Below the pieces are notes generated by a model. It was not told the DNA's origin. It saw nothing but the letters and a program-made list of their open reading frames with translations, and did not search any database. From NCBI RefSeq assembly GCF_900114485.1, contig NZ_FOTF01000001.1:124001-188000 (forward strand): DNA of 64,000 nucleotides. The letters are read 5' to 3'. Positions 33,789-42,286 of the stretch are shown here, in pieces. A program made the position numbers and the translations under genes. The DNA comes from Loktanella salsilacus. Lineage in GTDB: Bacteria > Pseudomonadota > Alphaproteobacteria > Rhodobacterales > Rhodobacteraceae. Position 1 is the stretch's first letter. Each line of letters opens with the position of its first letter.

Positions 33789-33894
33789 GGAGGCGCAAAG
33801 CCTCCACGCGGCCCGGCACGGGCCGCCCACGGCCCTGTCATTTGCAACCCCCGCCTGCGGCCCTATCTTGGATCAAACCGCCGAAAGGGCCGCC

Positions 33895-35226
33895 ATGACC
33901 GACGACACCCACCTGACCCGCACGCAGGCCCGCAATATCCGCAATGCCCGCGACCTAGAGGATCATGTCAGCTGGCTCGACAGCATCACCGGCACTGCGC
34001 TTGGCGTGCTGGCCGTGGCCTCTGGCATTTATACCTACCTTGGCGTGTCGTCCCTGCTGGATGACAACGGTGCGCTCTCTGTCTTTGCGGCGCTGGCCTA
34101 TTCCGTCGCTGTCTCCGTCGGCATCTTCGTCTTCTGGTCCTATATGATGCGGCTTGTCCCCGCCGTGCGCACCGCAGGCGCGCGCATCGGCCTTGGCCTG
34201 TCGATGATTCTGGGCAGCCTTGCCATCGTCGCCATGTCGTCTTGGCTGAACGCCGCTGCCCTTGCCGGGGCTGCCGCCGTGGAACAGCACCTTGCGACAA
34301 CCGTGCAGCAATACCAGACCGCACTGGAACGCAGCGACGAGATTACCCAGTCAGCCCAATCGCTGGCCCGCGACGTCGCCCGCGTGCGGCAATCCTTCGA
34401 TGACCTGAGCGAGCAAGAGGCCACCGGTCAGCTCTCTGGCTTTGCGGGCCAAGGTGCGGTCTTCCGCCTGCTGCGGCAAAAATCCGACGAACTTGCCGCG
34501 CTCGAGGCGCAGATCACGGCCCAGCAGCCCCTCGTCGAACAAGCCTTCGCGGAAGGCAACGCCAGCCTGTCGCGCATGCGCGCCCTAACCGTCGAGCAGG
34601 GCCCGGTGGAGGCCCGCTCTGTCCCCTTCTCTGAAGAGGCCGTGCGCCTTGCCAATGTGATCACCCAGCTGCGCCAGCTTTCTGTTGCGCCCTTGGTGAA
34701 CCGCGCGGCGACTGACCTGACGGACGCCGTCGTGCTCCCCAGCCTTGACGGCTCCGACAGCGATACGCGCGCGGGCCAGCAAGCAACCATTGATTCGGTG
34801 CTCTCGGTCCTGCAGCAACGCGCGCAAACCTTGCAGGCGGCGGCCCAAGACGTGCTGTCGATGACCCCGCCGCAGGAAATCAGCTACACACCAATTAGCG
34901 CGGCCGACGCGGTAATCCTTTACGCGGGCAATTTCATCCCCAGTTGGGCCGGCGCGATCGCGATTGACCTGCTGCCTGCCGTGCTGGTGCTCATCCTTGC
35001 GGTTACCCAAGCTGCCATCCGCACAGGCCGCGATGGCACCGCGGTCGAGGATTCGATGACTCTGTCAGAGCTGCGCGCCGCGATCACTGCGATCCGCGAT
35101 ATGGACACATCACTTGCGCGGTCAGAGCCTCGGACCCCGCCCGTACCTCTCTCTGATGCACCCGTCGCCACCCCGAAACCCGCCGCCCCAGACAACGCAA
35201 CCACAGACGACACAACCACCTCATGA
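33895..35226 (+). CDS. Membrane protein with periplasmic-type coiled coil, unknown function
   Basis: A 443-residue protein with three hydrophobic segments in the first 130 residues (ITGTALGVLAVASGIYTYLG; VFAALAYSVAVSVGIFVFW; LSMILGSLAIVAMSSWLNAAALA), a roughly 210-residue helical, heptad-rich middle (QQYQTALERSDEITQSAQSL, QSFDDLSEQEATG), one more membrane segment (IAIDLLPAVLVLILAVTQA) and a Pro/Thr-rich tail. No family recognised. It overlaps the ClpP-like gene by 4 bases (ATGA), so the two proteins are probably made together. The ATG at 33895 was chosen because the preceding frame crosses repeat sequence. Confidence 0.75.
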   Translation: MTDDTHLTRTQARNIRNARDLEDHVSWLDSITGTALGVLAVASGIYTYLGVSSLLDDNGALSVFAALAYSVAVSVGIFVFWSYMMRLVPAVRTAGARIGLGLSMILGSLAIVAMSSWLNAAALAGAAAVEQHLATTVQQYQTALERSDEITQSAQSLARDVARVRQSFDDLSEQEATGQLSGFAGQGAVFRLLRQKSDELAALEAQITAQQPLVEQAFAEGNASLSRMRALTVEQGPVEARSVPFSEEAVRLANVITQLRQLSVAPLVNRAATDLTDAVVLPSLDGSDSDTRAGQQATIDSVLSVLQQRAQTLQAAAQDVLSMTPPQEISYTPISAADAVILYAGNFIPSWAGAIAIDLLPAVLVLILAVTQAAIRTGRDGTAVEDSMTLSELRAAITAIRDMDTSLARSEPRTPPVPLSDAPVATPKPAAPDNATTDDTTTS

Positions 35227-36038
35227 CCGACCTGCCCCCGCCGCTGCCCCATACAGCCAAAGAGCAGGCCCAAGCCGCGCCAAAATGGCCCGCCAGCCGT
35301 ATGCTGCGCTGGATCTTCGGCCTGCAACTGGTCTTCGCTGCCGTCCTGCTGGGCTCGGACATGCTGCGGGTGCTGCCGCAGCTCGCCTTCCCCTCAAGCG
35401 CGCCCGATATCACCCAGCCCCTTGGCCCCGGCGATCAAACCCGGCGCTATGACCCGGCACAAATCGACCCGCGCCCGGCCCGGCCCGGCTCGCGCCCGAT
35501 TCCCACGACGACAGACATGCCGTCACGCCTGGAATTTGTAGACGCCGTCTGGGACGGCCAGCCCGTCATCACTCTGACCGGCCAAATCGCCCCCGGCGAC
35601 GCGGCCCGCTTTGCCGACTTTCTGACCACCGTCGACCCCGCGCCCACGCAGGCCTTCCTCAACTCCCCCGGTGGCTCGGTCCAAGACGCCCTCGCCATGG
35701 GACGCCAAATCCGCAGCCTTGGCATCGGGGCGCGCATGACCGCCACCGACATCTGCCTCTCCGCCTGCCCCTACTTGCTCGCCGCAGGCACAACCCGCAC
35801 CGTCGAGGACGGCGCGCTTGTCGGTGTGCACCAACACTATTTTGGCAAAAACACCGCCCTGCCCGCCTTTATGGCGGTTGAAGACATCCAACGCGGCCAG
35901 GGCGAGGTGATGGAATACCTGTCCGATATGGACATCGACCCGCTGATCATGCGCCACGCGCTTCTCACCCCGCCCGACGAAATCTACCTGCTTACCCCGG
36001 ATGAAATGCAGACTTACAACCTGACCACTCCTGACTAA
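35223..36038 (+). CDS. Membrane-anchored ClpP-like serine protease domain protein
   Basis: A 271-residue protein with one membrane segment (about 27-49), a Pro/Arg-rich linker, and from about residue 100 a ClpP/crotonase-fold domain: LNSPGGSVQDALAMGRQIR (146-164) and TDICLSACPYLLAAG with candidate nucleophile Ser180, then GVHQHYFG with candidate His203, spacing close to ClpP's Ser-His. The anchor would leave the domain in the periplasm, as in SohB/SppA-type or COG3904-like proteins, whereas ClpP is cytosolic. Substrate unknown. Translationally coupled to the coiled-coil membrane protein before it. Confidence 0.82.
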   Translation: MTDLPPPLPHTAKEQAQAAPKWPASRMLRWIFGLQLVFAAVLLGSDMLRVLPQLAFPSSAPDITQPLGPGDQTRRYDPAQIDPRPARPGSRPIPTTTDMPSRLEFVDAVWDGQPVITLTGQIAPGDAARFADFLTTVDPAPTQAFLNSPGGSVQDALAMGRQIRSLGIGARMTATDICLSACPYLLAAGTTRTVEDGALVGVHQHYFGKNTALPAFMAVEDIQRGQGEVMEYLSDMDIDPLIMRHALLTPPDEIYLLTPDEMQTYNLTTPD

Positions 36039-36048
36039 TCGCAGCCCC

Positions 36049-36081
36049 CATCATCTTGCCACAAATACTCCCGCCGGAGGC
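36049..36081 (-). repeat. Rhodobacterales intergenic repeat, copy 5
   Basis: CATCATCTTGCCACAAATACT then CCCGCCGGAGGC is the reverse complement of copy 1 with few changes; GGAGGC-ATACG-GCCTCC (36076-36092) forms a hairpin at its end. Confidence 0.75.
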
Positions 36082-36126
36082 ATACGGCCTCCACCCCATC
36101 CGCCTTACTGATCGCCCCATTCCTCG

Positions 36127-36155
36127 CTTTTTCCCCAAATACTCCCGCCGGAGGC
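36127..36155 (-). repeat. Rhodobacterales intergenic repeat, copy 6
   Basis: CTTTTTCCCCAAATACTCCC then GCCGGAGGC, same orientation as copy 5 and starting 46 bases after its end; a tandem pair before alr. Confidence 0.7.
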
Positions 36156-36225
36156 ACCCGCCCCCGCGAAAAACACGAAATCCCGCCTCTTGCCGCCGCA
36201 CCCCTGTCCTGTCAAAAGATGCCGC

Positions 36226-37260
36226 ATGAGCACTGGACACCTGACAATCGACCTTGCGGCCCTTGCCGCGAACTGGCGCAGCCTGAATGCATTGACGTCG
36301 TGCGAAACCGCCGCCGTCATCAAGGCGGACGCTTACGGCCTCGGCGCGGACCGCGTCGCCAAGGCGCTGGCCAAGCAAGGCGTGCGCACCTTCTATGTGG
36401 CCATGGCCGAAGAAGGGGCCGCCGTGCGCGCCGCTGTTGGCGACAAGGCGCAGATCCGGGTGCTGACCGGGCACATGCGCGGCGACACCGATATGATCGC
36501 CGACCTGAACCTGACACCGATCCTGAACACCATCGACCAGATCAATCGCCATTTCGAAGCGCTGCCAGATCATTCCTTCGGCCTGCAACTGGACACCGGC
36601 ATGAATCGCCTTGGTCTGGAATGGGACGACTGGGCCGCCGTGGCAGAGGCCGCGCTGCGCCGCAAACCCGTTGTCGTCATGTCGCATCTGGCCTGCGCAG
36701 ACGAGCCTGATCACCCGATGAACCCATACCAGCTGGATATTTTCCACCAAATGACCGACGGGATCACCACGCCGCGCAGCCTTGCTGCGACGGGCGGGAT
36801 CCTGCTGGGGCCGGACTATCACTTTGACGAATGCCGCCCCGGCATCGGCCTTTACGGCGGCCTGCCGTTCGAGGATGCCCGCCCCGTCGTGCGCCTTGAT
36901 CTGCCCGTCATCCAGTTGCGCGACCTGACCGCGGGCGAGGTCGTCGGCTACGGTAATTCGTGGCAAGCGGAACGTCCGACGCGCCTTGCGACCATCGCTG
37001 CGGGGTATGCCGACGGCTTGCTGCGCTCCTTGTCGCGCGGTGCAATGCTGTATCACGGCGACACGCCCTGCCCGCTGGTGGGCCGCGTGTCGATGGATTT
37101 GATCACGGTAGACGTGACCGATCTGAACGAGGATCCCGCCGCGCTGGCCTTTATCTGTGACGCGCAACCGGTGGACAGCTTAGCGCAAAGTGCAGGCACG
37201 ATCGGCTATGAAATGTTGACCGGCCTTAGCCCGCGTTATTCGCGCCGCTACGTCGGCTAG
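36226..37260 (+). CDS. alr: Alanine racemase
   Basis: PLP enzyme that makes D-alanine for peptidoglycan. The 344-residue protein has the cofactor lysine Lys33 in [44 protein letters not shown], the tyrosine loop [14 protein letters not shown] and [13 protein letters not shown]. The ATG at 36226 gives the usual N-terminus; a start at 36190 adds cysteine-rich non-conserved residues. It stands alone, after two repeat copies. Confidence 0.95.
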   Translation: MSTGHLTIDLAALAANWRSLNALTSCETAAVIKADAYGLGADRVAKALAKQGVRTFYVAMAEEGAAVRAAVGDKAQIRVLTGHMRGDTDMIADLNLTPILNTIDQINRHFEALPDHSFGLQLDTGMNRLGLEWDDWAAVAEAALRRKPVVVMSHLACADEPDHPMNPYQLDIFHQMTDGITTPRSLAATGGILLGPDYHFDECRPGIGLYGGLPFEDARPVVRLDLPVIQLRDLTAGEVVGYGNSWQAERPTRLATIAAGYADGLLRSLSRGAMLYHGDTPCPLVGRVSMDLITVDVTDLNEDPAALAFICDAQPVDSLAQSAGTIGYEMLTGLSPRYSRRYVG

Positions 37261-37625
37261 GGCTGCCGCGATTCGGTAATTCCATCGCGCTATGGCCGAC
37301 CTGATCGGCGGAATGCCGCAATTCTGCCATCTTATTGCCACAGTTCACGAAAAACTGCGGAAAAGCTGAACCTTAGATTGTTGACGCTGAACCGGACTTG
37401 CCTGCGGGCACAATCCGCAAAACAACAAGATCTCGCTCTATAGGCGAAAATGCGGCGCTCACATCGCCGCAAAGGACGGTCGCGTCGCCCGTCCGCCAGC
37501 CCCTCGTTTCCACAGTGGAAACAATGGGGTGAACTGGCCAGAGCCAAAGCAATGGACCTGCTTTGCAAATAGCCTAACTATCAAATTATAGATTTATTCA
37601 TGTTTATGCGACGGGACGGCGGCTT
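37261..37625. other. Intergenic region alr - coiled-coil membrane gene
   Basis: 365 bases without a supportable gene. It contains the palindrome at 37506-37522 and an AT-rich promoter-like stretch at about 37570-37605. Confidence 0.55.
37506..37522. promoter_or_regulatory. Palindromic operator candidate
   Basis: GTTTCCAC-A-GTGGAAAC is a perfect 8-1-8 inverted repeat, 103 bases before the start of the following gene. No regulator gene is adjacent. Confidence 0.4.
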
Positions 37626-38441
37626 ATGACCACTACTTTGCGCGACCTTGTGCGGTTGATGCACAGCCTCGCTCTTTTCACCGTGTCGTTCTTTGCGTTT
37701 TGCGCCATTTTCTACACCGTACTCTGCGCCCTTGGCGTCGCGGGCTGGCTGCAAATAGACGCGACGCTTGGCGGCGTGGCATATCCCAATGCCGGCCCGT
37801 GGATCCAAGGCGCGCTAACTGCGATTTTGGGCGCGATGGCATTTTTCCTGCCCACCCATATGCGCATGATGAAGTTGGAAACCAGCCACCGCAATTTTCA
37901 CATCAGTATGGATGACGTCGCGCGCGCCTATCACGATGTCCACGCCGCCGACCGCGCGGGGGTGTTCACGCTTAGCTCTGAATTTGATGCCGTACGCGAA
38001 CGCCTTGCCTATCTGCGTGACCACCCTGACCTGCCGCAACTTGAGGCCGGCGTCATGGAAGTCGCTGCGCAAATGAGCGTGCAAAGCCGTCATCTGGCCG
38101 AAGTGTATTCCGCCGAACGTGTCGCCCGCGCCAAAGCGTTTCTGCGCCAGCGCCAGCAGGCCGCAGAAGAGCAGCAAGAGCGGATCATGGAAGCCCTGCA
38201 CATCTGCGAGCAGATCCGCACGTGGTCCGAACAGGTCGAGATTGAGGAAGCCCGCGTCGCCAGCCAGCTGACTTATCTGGACGACCGCCTGCAAAGCACC
38301 CTGCCCCTGCTTGGCTACGCGCTGGAACATGACGAATCGCTTGATGCCGCCGTGCTTCAGGCAGAGGTCGAGCGCCGTGCGCAGCGCAGCGCCGGCGGAA
38401 CCAATATCGTGTCCCTGCCGCAAAAGCCGGCTGCCGAATGA
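37626..38441 (+). CDS. Two-TM membrane protein with cytoplasmic coiled coil, unknown function
   Basis: A 271-residue protein with two membrane segments (ALFTVSFFAFCAIFYTVLCAL; IQGALTAILGAMAFFLPTH) followed by about 185 mostly helical, charged residues (RQRQQAAEEQQERIMEALH; EEARVASQLTYLDDRLQ) that look like a coiled coil. I recall such genes upstream of radA in Roseobacters being called DNA repair protein, but nothing in the sequence supports that. It overlaps the next gene by 4 bases. Confidence 0.72.
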   Translation: MTTTLRDLVRLMHSLALFTVSFFAFCAIFYTVLCALGVAGWLQIDATLGGVAYPNAGPWIQGALTAILGAMAFFLPTHMRMMKLETSHRNFHISMDDVARAYHDVHAADRAGVFTLSSEFDAVRERLAYLRDHPDLPQLEAGVMEVAAQMSVQSRHLAEVYSAERVARAKAFLRQRQQAAEEQQERIMEALHICEQIRTWSEQVEIEEARVASQLTYLDDRLQSTLPLLGYALEHDESLDAAVLQAEVERRAQRSAGGTNIVSLPQKPAAE

Positions 38442-38890
38442 CCGTGCCCGTCTGGCTGCGCGGCCTTAATCTGGCGCTGCTGATCCTGTTCCCGCTGTCA
38501 TGGTTCGCGCCCCTGCTGCGCGCAGGCCTGCTGCCGTTGTTCGGCCTGTCCGACATCAGCGTCGTTTCTGGCCTGCAAAGCCTGTGGCCTAGCGATCCGC
38601 TGCTGGCTTTACTCGTGACCGCGCTAGCCCTATTCGCGCCCATGCTGAAAACCATCGGGCTGGCGCTGATGCACCATGATTTACTTAGCCCGCGCCTGCT
38701 GCCTGCGCTGGCCTGGGCTGGCAAACTGGCGATGGCGGATGTGTTTTTGATTGCTCTGTACGTGGTGATCATCAAGGGCGCGGGCATCGGACGGGTCGAA
38801 ACCGCATGGGGCCTGTGGCTGTTCACCGGATGCATCCTTGCGTCCATCATGGTGTCCGGTCTGACGCAGCGCTTTGCGTCAAAGCACTGA
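38438..38890 (+). CDS. Paraquat-inducible protein A (PqiA)-like membrane protein
   Basis: A 150-residue protein with four hydrophobic segments (ALLILFPLSWFAPLL; LLALLVTALALFAPMLKTI; AGKLAMADVFLIALYVVII; LWLFTGCILASIMVSGL), matching a single PqiA module: the conserved AGKLAMADVFL motif is present. PqiA proteins accompany MCE lipid-transport proteins; no MCE gene is seen here, and only one of the usual two modules is present. Co-translated with the preceding coiled-coil membrane protein (ATGA overlap). Confidence 0.82.
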   Translation: MTVPVWLRGLNLALLILFPLSWFAPLLRAGLLPLFGLSDISVVSGLQSLWPSDPLLALLVTALALFAPMLKTIGLALMHHDLLSPRLLPALAWAGKLAMADVFLIALYVVIIKGAGIGRVETAWGLWLFTGCILASIMVSGLTQRFASKH

Positions 38891-38940
38891 CGCGCGCGGC
38901 CCCCGTTGCAACTGCTGCGATTCCGGTCCAAAAGGTGAAC

Positions 38941-40311
38941 ATGGCCAAAGATCTTGCATTCACCTGTTCCGCCTGCGGCGCGTCGACCAGTAAGTGGTCC
39001 GGCAAATGCGAAGCCTGCGGCGCATGGAACACCATTCACGAGGATACCGGCCTTGCCGCCGGTCCCAAGAAAACATCCATCGGCGGGCGGCGGGGCAAAA
39101 CGCTCAAGCTGACCGACCTTGCCACGCAAGAGGCCGCACCGCCCCGCACCCTTGCGGGCGTGGACGAACTGGACCGCGTACTGGGCGGCGGCTTGGTCAA
39201 GGCGTCTGCCCTGCTGGTCGGCGGCGATCCAGGGATCGGCAAATCGACCCTTATGCTGCAGGCCGCCGCCCGCTTTGCGCGCAATGGGCTTAAGGTCATC
39301 TATGTCTCTGGCGAGGAATCGAACGCGCAAGTCCAGATGCGCGCACAGCGGCTGGGGTTAGAGAAGAGCCCTGTCATGCTCGCCTCTGACACCAATCTGC
39401 GCGACATCCTGACCACGCTAGAGGCGGAAAAAGCCGATCTGACGATCATCGATTCGATTCAGACGATGTGGGCGGACCATGTCGATTCGGCCCCCGGGTC
39501 CGTCAGCCAAGTCCGCACCTGCGCGCACGAGCTGACGACCTTTGCCAAAACCCACGGGATGTCGGTCATCATGGTCGGCCACGTCACGAAAGAAGGCGCC
39601 ATCGCGGGCCCCCGCGTGGTCGAACATATGGTCGACACCGTGCTGTATTTCGAAGGCGAGCGCGGCCACCAGTTCCGCATCCTGCGCAGCGTGAAAAACC
39701 GCTTTGGCCCCGCAGACGAGATTGGCGTGTTCGAGATGACAGGCAAGGGTCTGGCAGAGGTGCGCAACCCCTCTGCCCTGTTCCTGTCCGAACGCGGCGA
39801 GCCTGCGCCGGGATCGGTCGTTTTCGCAGGGATCGAGGGCACGCGCCCCGTCTTGTGCGAAATTCAGGCGCTGGTCGCGCCCAGCCCCCACAGCCAGCCC
39901 CGCCGGTCGGTTGTGGGCTGGGATGGCGGGCGTTTGGCGATGATTATGGCCGTCTTGGAATCGCGCTGCGGCGTGCCGTTCACGGGGCTTGATGTCTATC
40001 TGAACGTCGCGGGCGGCCTGCGGATCAGCGAACCTGCAGCCGATCTGGCGGTCGCCGCCGCCCTTGTCAGTGCCCGAGAAGACGCAGCTTTACCCAAAGA
40101 AGCCGTTATTTTTGGTGAAATTAGCCTGTCTGGTGCGCTCCGTCCCGTCATTCAGACGGAAAATAGATTGAAAGAGGCGCAAAAACTTGGTTTTACCTCG
40201 GCGATCATGCCGCGGCTGCCGAAAGGGACCGGGGCTGCCGGACTAGAGCTGCGTGAAATGCAGGATCTGGCTGGTTTCGTAGAACAGGTCTTTGGCGCAC
40301 GCCAAGGCTGA
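38941..40311 (+). CDS. radA: DNA repair protein RadA (Sms)
   Basis: Recombination branch-migration ATPase of 456 residues: N-terminal zinc finger C9-x2-C12 and C23-x2-C26, Walker A GGDPGIGKST (94-103), the RadA-specific KNRFG (252-256) in SVKNRFGPADEIGVFEM, and a C-terminal Lon-like domain (DVYLNVAGGLRISEPAADLA). The ATG at 38941 gives the zinc-finger start; an in-frame extension to 38806 overlaps the PqiA-like gene. Confidence 0.96.
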   Translation: MAKDLAFTCSACGASTSKWSGKCEACGAWNTIHEDTGLAAGPKKTSIGGRRGKTLKLTDLATQEAAPPRTLAGVDELDRVLGGGLVKASALLVGGDPGIGKSTLMLQAAARFARNGLKVIYVSGEESNAQVQMRAQRLGLEKSPVMLASDTNLRDILTTLEAEKADLTIIDSIQTMWADHVDSAPGSVSQVRTCAHELTTFAKTHGMSVIMVGHVTKEGAIAGPRVVEHMVDTVLYFEGERGHQFRILRSVKNRFGPADEIGVFEMTGKGLAEVRNPSALFLSERGEPAPGSVVFAGIEGTRPVLCEIQALVAPSPHSQPRRSVVGWDGGRLAMIMAVLESRCGVPFTGLDVYLNVAGGLRISEPAADLAVAAALVSAREDAALPKEAVIFGEISLSGALRPVIQTENRLKEAQKLGFTSAIMPRLPKGTGAAGLELREMQDLAGFVEQVFGARQG

Positions 40312-40328
40312 CCCCGGGGGGACATCCA

Positions 40329-40892
40329 TTGGAAGGTTTCACAATCATCGACGCCGTTGTCGCTGGTATTATCGTGATTTCAGCGCTGCTGGCATATAGC
40401 CGCGGTCTGATGCGCGAAGCTATGGCGATCGCAGGTTGGATCGGTGCCACGGTTCTGGCGTTCATTTTTGCGCCGCAGGTGCAGCCGCTGGTCAAACAGA
40501 TCCCGGGGCTGGACAGCTTTATCGGTGACAGCTGCGAATTGTCGATCATCGCGGCCTTTGCCGCCGTGTTCGCTGTGGCGCTGGTCGTCGTGTCGATCTT
40601 TACGCCGCTGTTTTCCAGCGTCGTGCAGCGCTCTGCCCTGAACGGGCTGGACCAAGCTGCGGGCTTTTTGTTCGGTGTATTCCGGGGCGTGCTGCTGGTG
40701 GCGGTTGCGTTCTTTGTCTACCAGACTGTGCTGTCCAGCCAGAACGTTGCCATGGTGGACAACAGCCGCTCTGCTGTTGTGTTCAGCAACATCACTGGCA
40801 AAATCGCAGAGCGCGATCCAGAAGCCACGCTGTCTTGGGTCACCGCCCAGTATCAGCAGTTGGTTGGTGAATGCGGCGCGCCGGCAGAATAA
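40329..40892 (+). CDS. cvpA: CvpA family membrane protein (TTG start)
   Basis: A 187-residue protein with four membrane segments: FTIIDAVVAGIIVISALLAY with RGLMREAMAIAGWIGA, the characteristic CvpA pattern, then LSIIAAFAAVFAVALVVVSI and GFLFGVFRGVLLVAVAFFVY. It starts at TTG 40329 behind a G-rich site; no ATG gives the conserved N-terminus. CvpA is tied to colicin V export in E. coli and is often next to purF, which here lies 1.4 kb downstream beyond one reversed gene. Confidence 0.9.
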   Translation: MEGFTIIDAVVAGIIVISALLAYSRGLMREAMAIAGWIGATVLAFIFAPQVQPLVKQIPGLDSFIGDSCELSIIAAFAAVFAVALVVVSIFTPLFSSVVQRSALNGLDQAAGFLFGVFRGVLLVAVAFFVYQTVLSSQNVAMVDNSRSAVVFSNITGKIAERDPEATLSWVTAQYQQLVGECGAPAE

Positions 40893-40910
40893 TCCGGCAC
40901 ACCTTTTTGC

Positions 40911-42032
40911 TTACGATGCGGCGGGTCCTGTAACGGGGTCCGCCGTTTGTGTTTCAACCTCTTCGGCATGATGAACTTCATCCGCTGCGCCAAGGAAGTT
41001 GCTGACGATCTCCATCCCCTCGACGTTGTCGGCGACAACCTTGAACACCACAAGGAACGGCACCGCGACCAGCGCGCCGGCGATGCCCCACAGCCACCCC
41101 CACAGCACGACCGTCAAGAACACGGCGACGGTGTTCAATTCCAGCTTGCGGCCCAGCAGCGTGGGGGTGACAAAGTTGCCTTCAATCGTCGTCAGGGTCA
41201 GATAGGCGGCGGGGATCAGCAAAGCATAACCAAAGCTGTCGAAGGTGATGATCGATAAGGCCCCGACCATCAAGACGCCAGTGATCGCGCCCAGATAGGG
41301 CAAGAAGTTCAGCAAGAACGCCGCGATTCCCCAAATATAGGCATAGGGCATGCCCAGCAGCGTCAGCGCCGATCCGACGCAGATCCCAAGACCTGCGTTA
41401 ATCAGAGCGATGGTCAGCAGATAGTGCGACACCCGCCGCTCGATGTCGTAAACCATCGTCAGGGCGCGTTTCTTGCCGCTCATAGTCTGGAACGACTGCA
41501 CCAGCTTGATGTAGAACATATTGCCCGACGACAGCAGGAACACCGCCAGCACCAGCGCCACAGCCGTGGTCGCACCGATGGTGCTGATCACATCCATTGC
41601 GCTGTCGATCAAGGTCGGCTGCTTGACGACAACCTCTTGCACTGCGGGGTCCGTGCCAGCCATGCTCGCCACATCCTCACCGGCCTGACGTACGTGTTCA
41701 AGCTGCCGGAAGACGCCGCTCAGCTTGGTTTGCAGTTCGTCCCCCATGGTGCCGGCCGTATCCATCCAGCCAACAATTGTCCCCGATGCAAAGTAGATGA
41801 CAGCGCCAACGGCCACTGCAATCATGCCGATCAGAACAACCGCCGAGGCCCAATGCGGAATGCCGATCCGCGCCAACCCGCGCGACAGCGGCGACAGGGT
41901 CAGGGCGATCAAAAAGCCCAAAAGGATCGGCAACAGCAGATCCTTGGCAAAATAGCAGGTCACAAACACCGCGATCAAAAGGATCACGTTTAGGCTGCGA
42001 CGGATCGCTTCAAGGTGGGTTGCGCGTTTCAT
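40911..42032 (-). CDS. AI-2E family transporter (PerM/YdiK type)
   Basis: A 373-residue permease with about eight hydrophobic segments: LLLPILLGFLIALTLSPLSR near the start, a soluble insert (about residues 95-150), then LALINAGLGICVGSAL and LLNFLPYLGAITGVLMVGAL, the conserved FLPYxG motif, and ALVAVPFLVVFKVVADN near the end. Family members export small signals or ions; substrate not predictable. Start taken at ATG 42032; a TTG at 42065 is possible but has no ribosome site. Inserted between cvpA and purF in reverse orientation. Confidence 0.9.
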   Translation of the reverse strand: MKRATHLEAIRRSLNVILLIAVFVTCYFAKDLLLPILLGFLIALTLSPLSRGLARIGIPHWASAVVLIGMIAVAVGAVIYFASGTIVGWMDTAGTMGDELQTKLSGVFRQLEHVRQAGEDVASMAGTDPAVQEVVVKQPTLIDSAMDVISTIGATTAVALVLAVFLLSSGNMFYIKLVQSFQTMSGKKRALTMVYDIERRVSHYLLTIALINAGLGICVGSALTLLGMPYAYIWGIAAFLLNFLPYLGAITGVLMVGALSIITFDSFGYALLIPAAYLTLTTIEGNFVTPTLLGRKLELNTVAVFLTVVLWGWLWGIAGALVAVPFLVVFKVVADNVEGMEIVSNFLGAADEVHHAEEVETQTADPVTGPAAS

Positions 42033-42286
42033 CAATGCCCTGAAATTAGTTTCAAAATGCGGCAAAACGCGCCGGGTGATTTACTTGTTATACCTGCTTT
42101 AACGCGGCATCGCGACGCAGGTTCCGTCCCTGCCACAGATCATGCCAAACAGCCCAATGCGCCGCCACATCGCCGCGCTGCGGCAATTAAATGCGTCCGC
42201 ACACCCCGACGTGTGTATCAGTCTCGTGACACGGCCCCGCTTACGCGTTAAGACCCCCGCAACTTCCCCGGATTCGGAGCTGCCCC

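Noticed and set aside
35992-37167. 391-codon minus-strand frame across alr
   Set aside because: Alanine racemase on the plus strand is unambiguous; this frame runs through both repeat copies and has no recognisable content.
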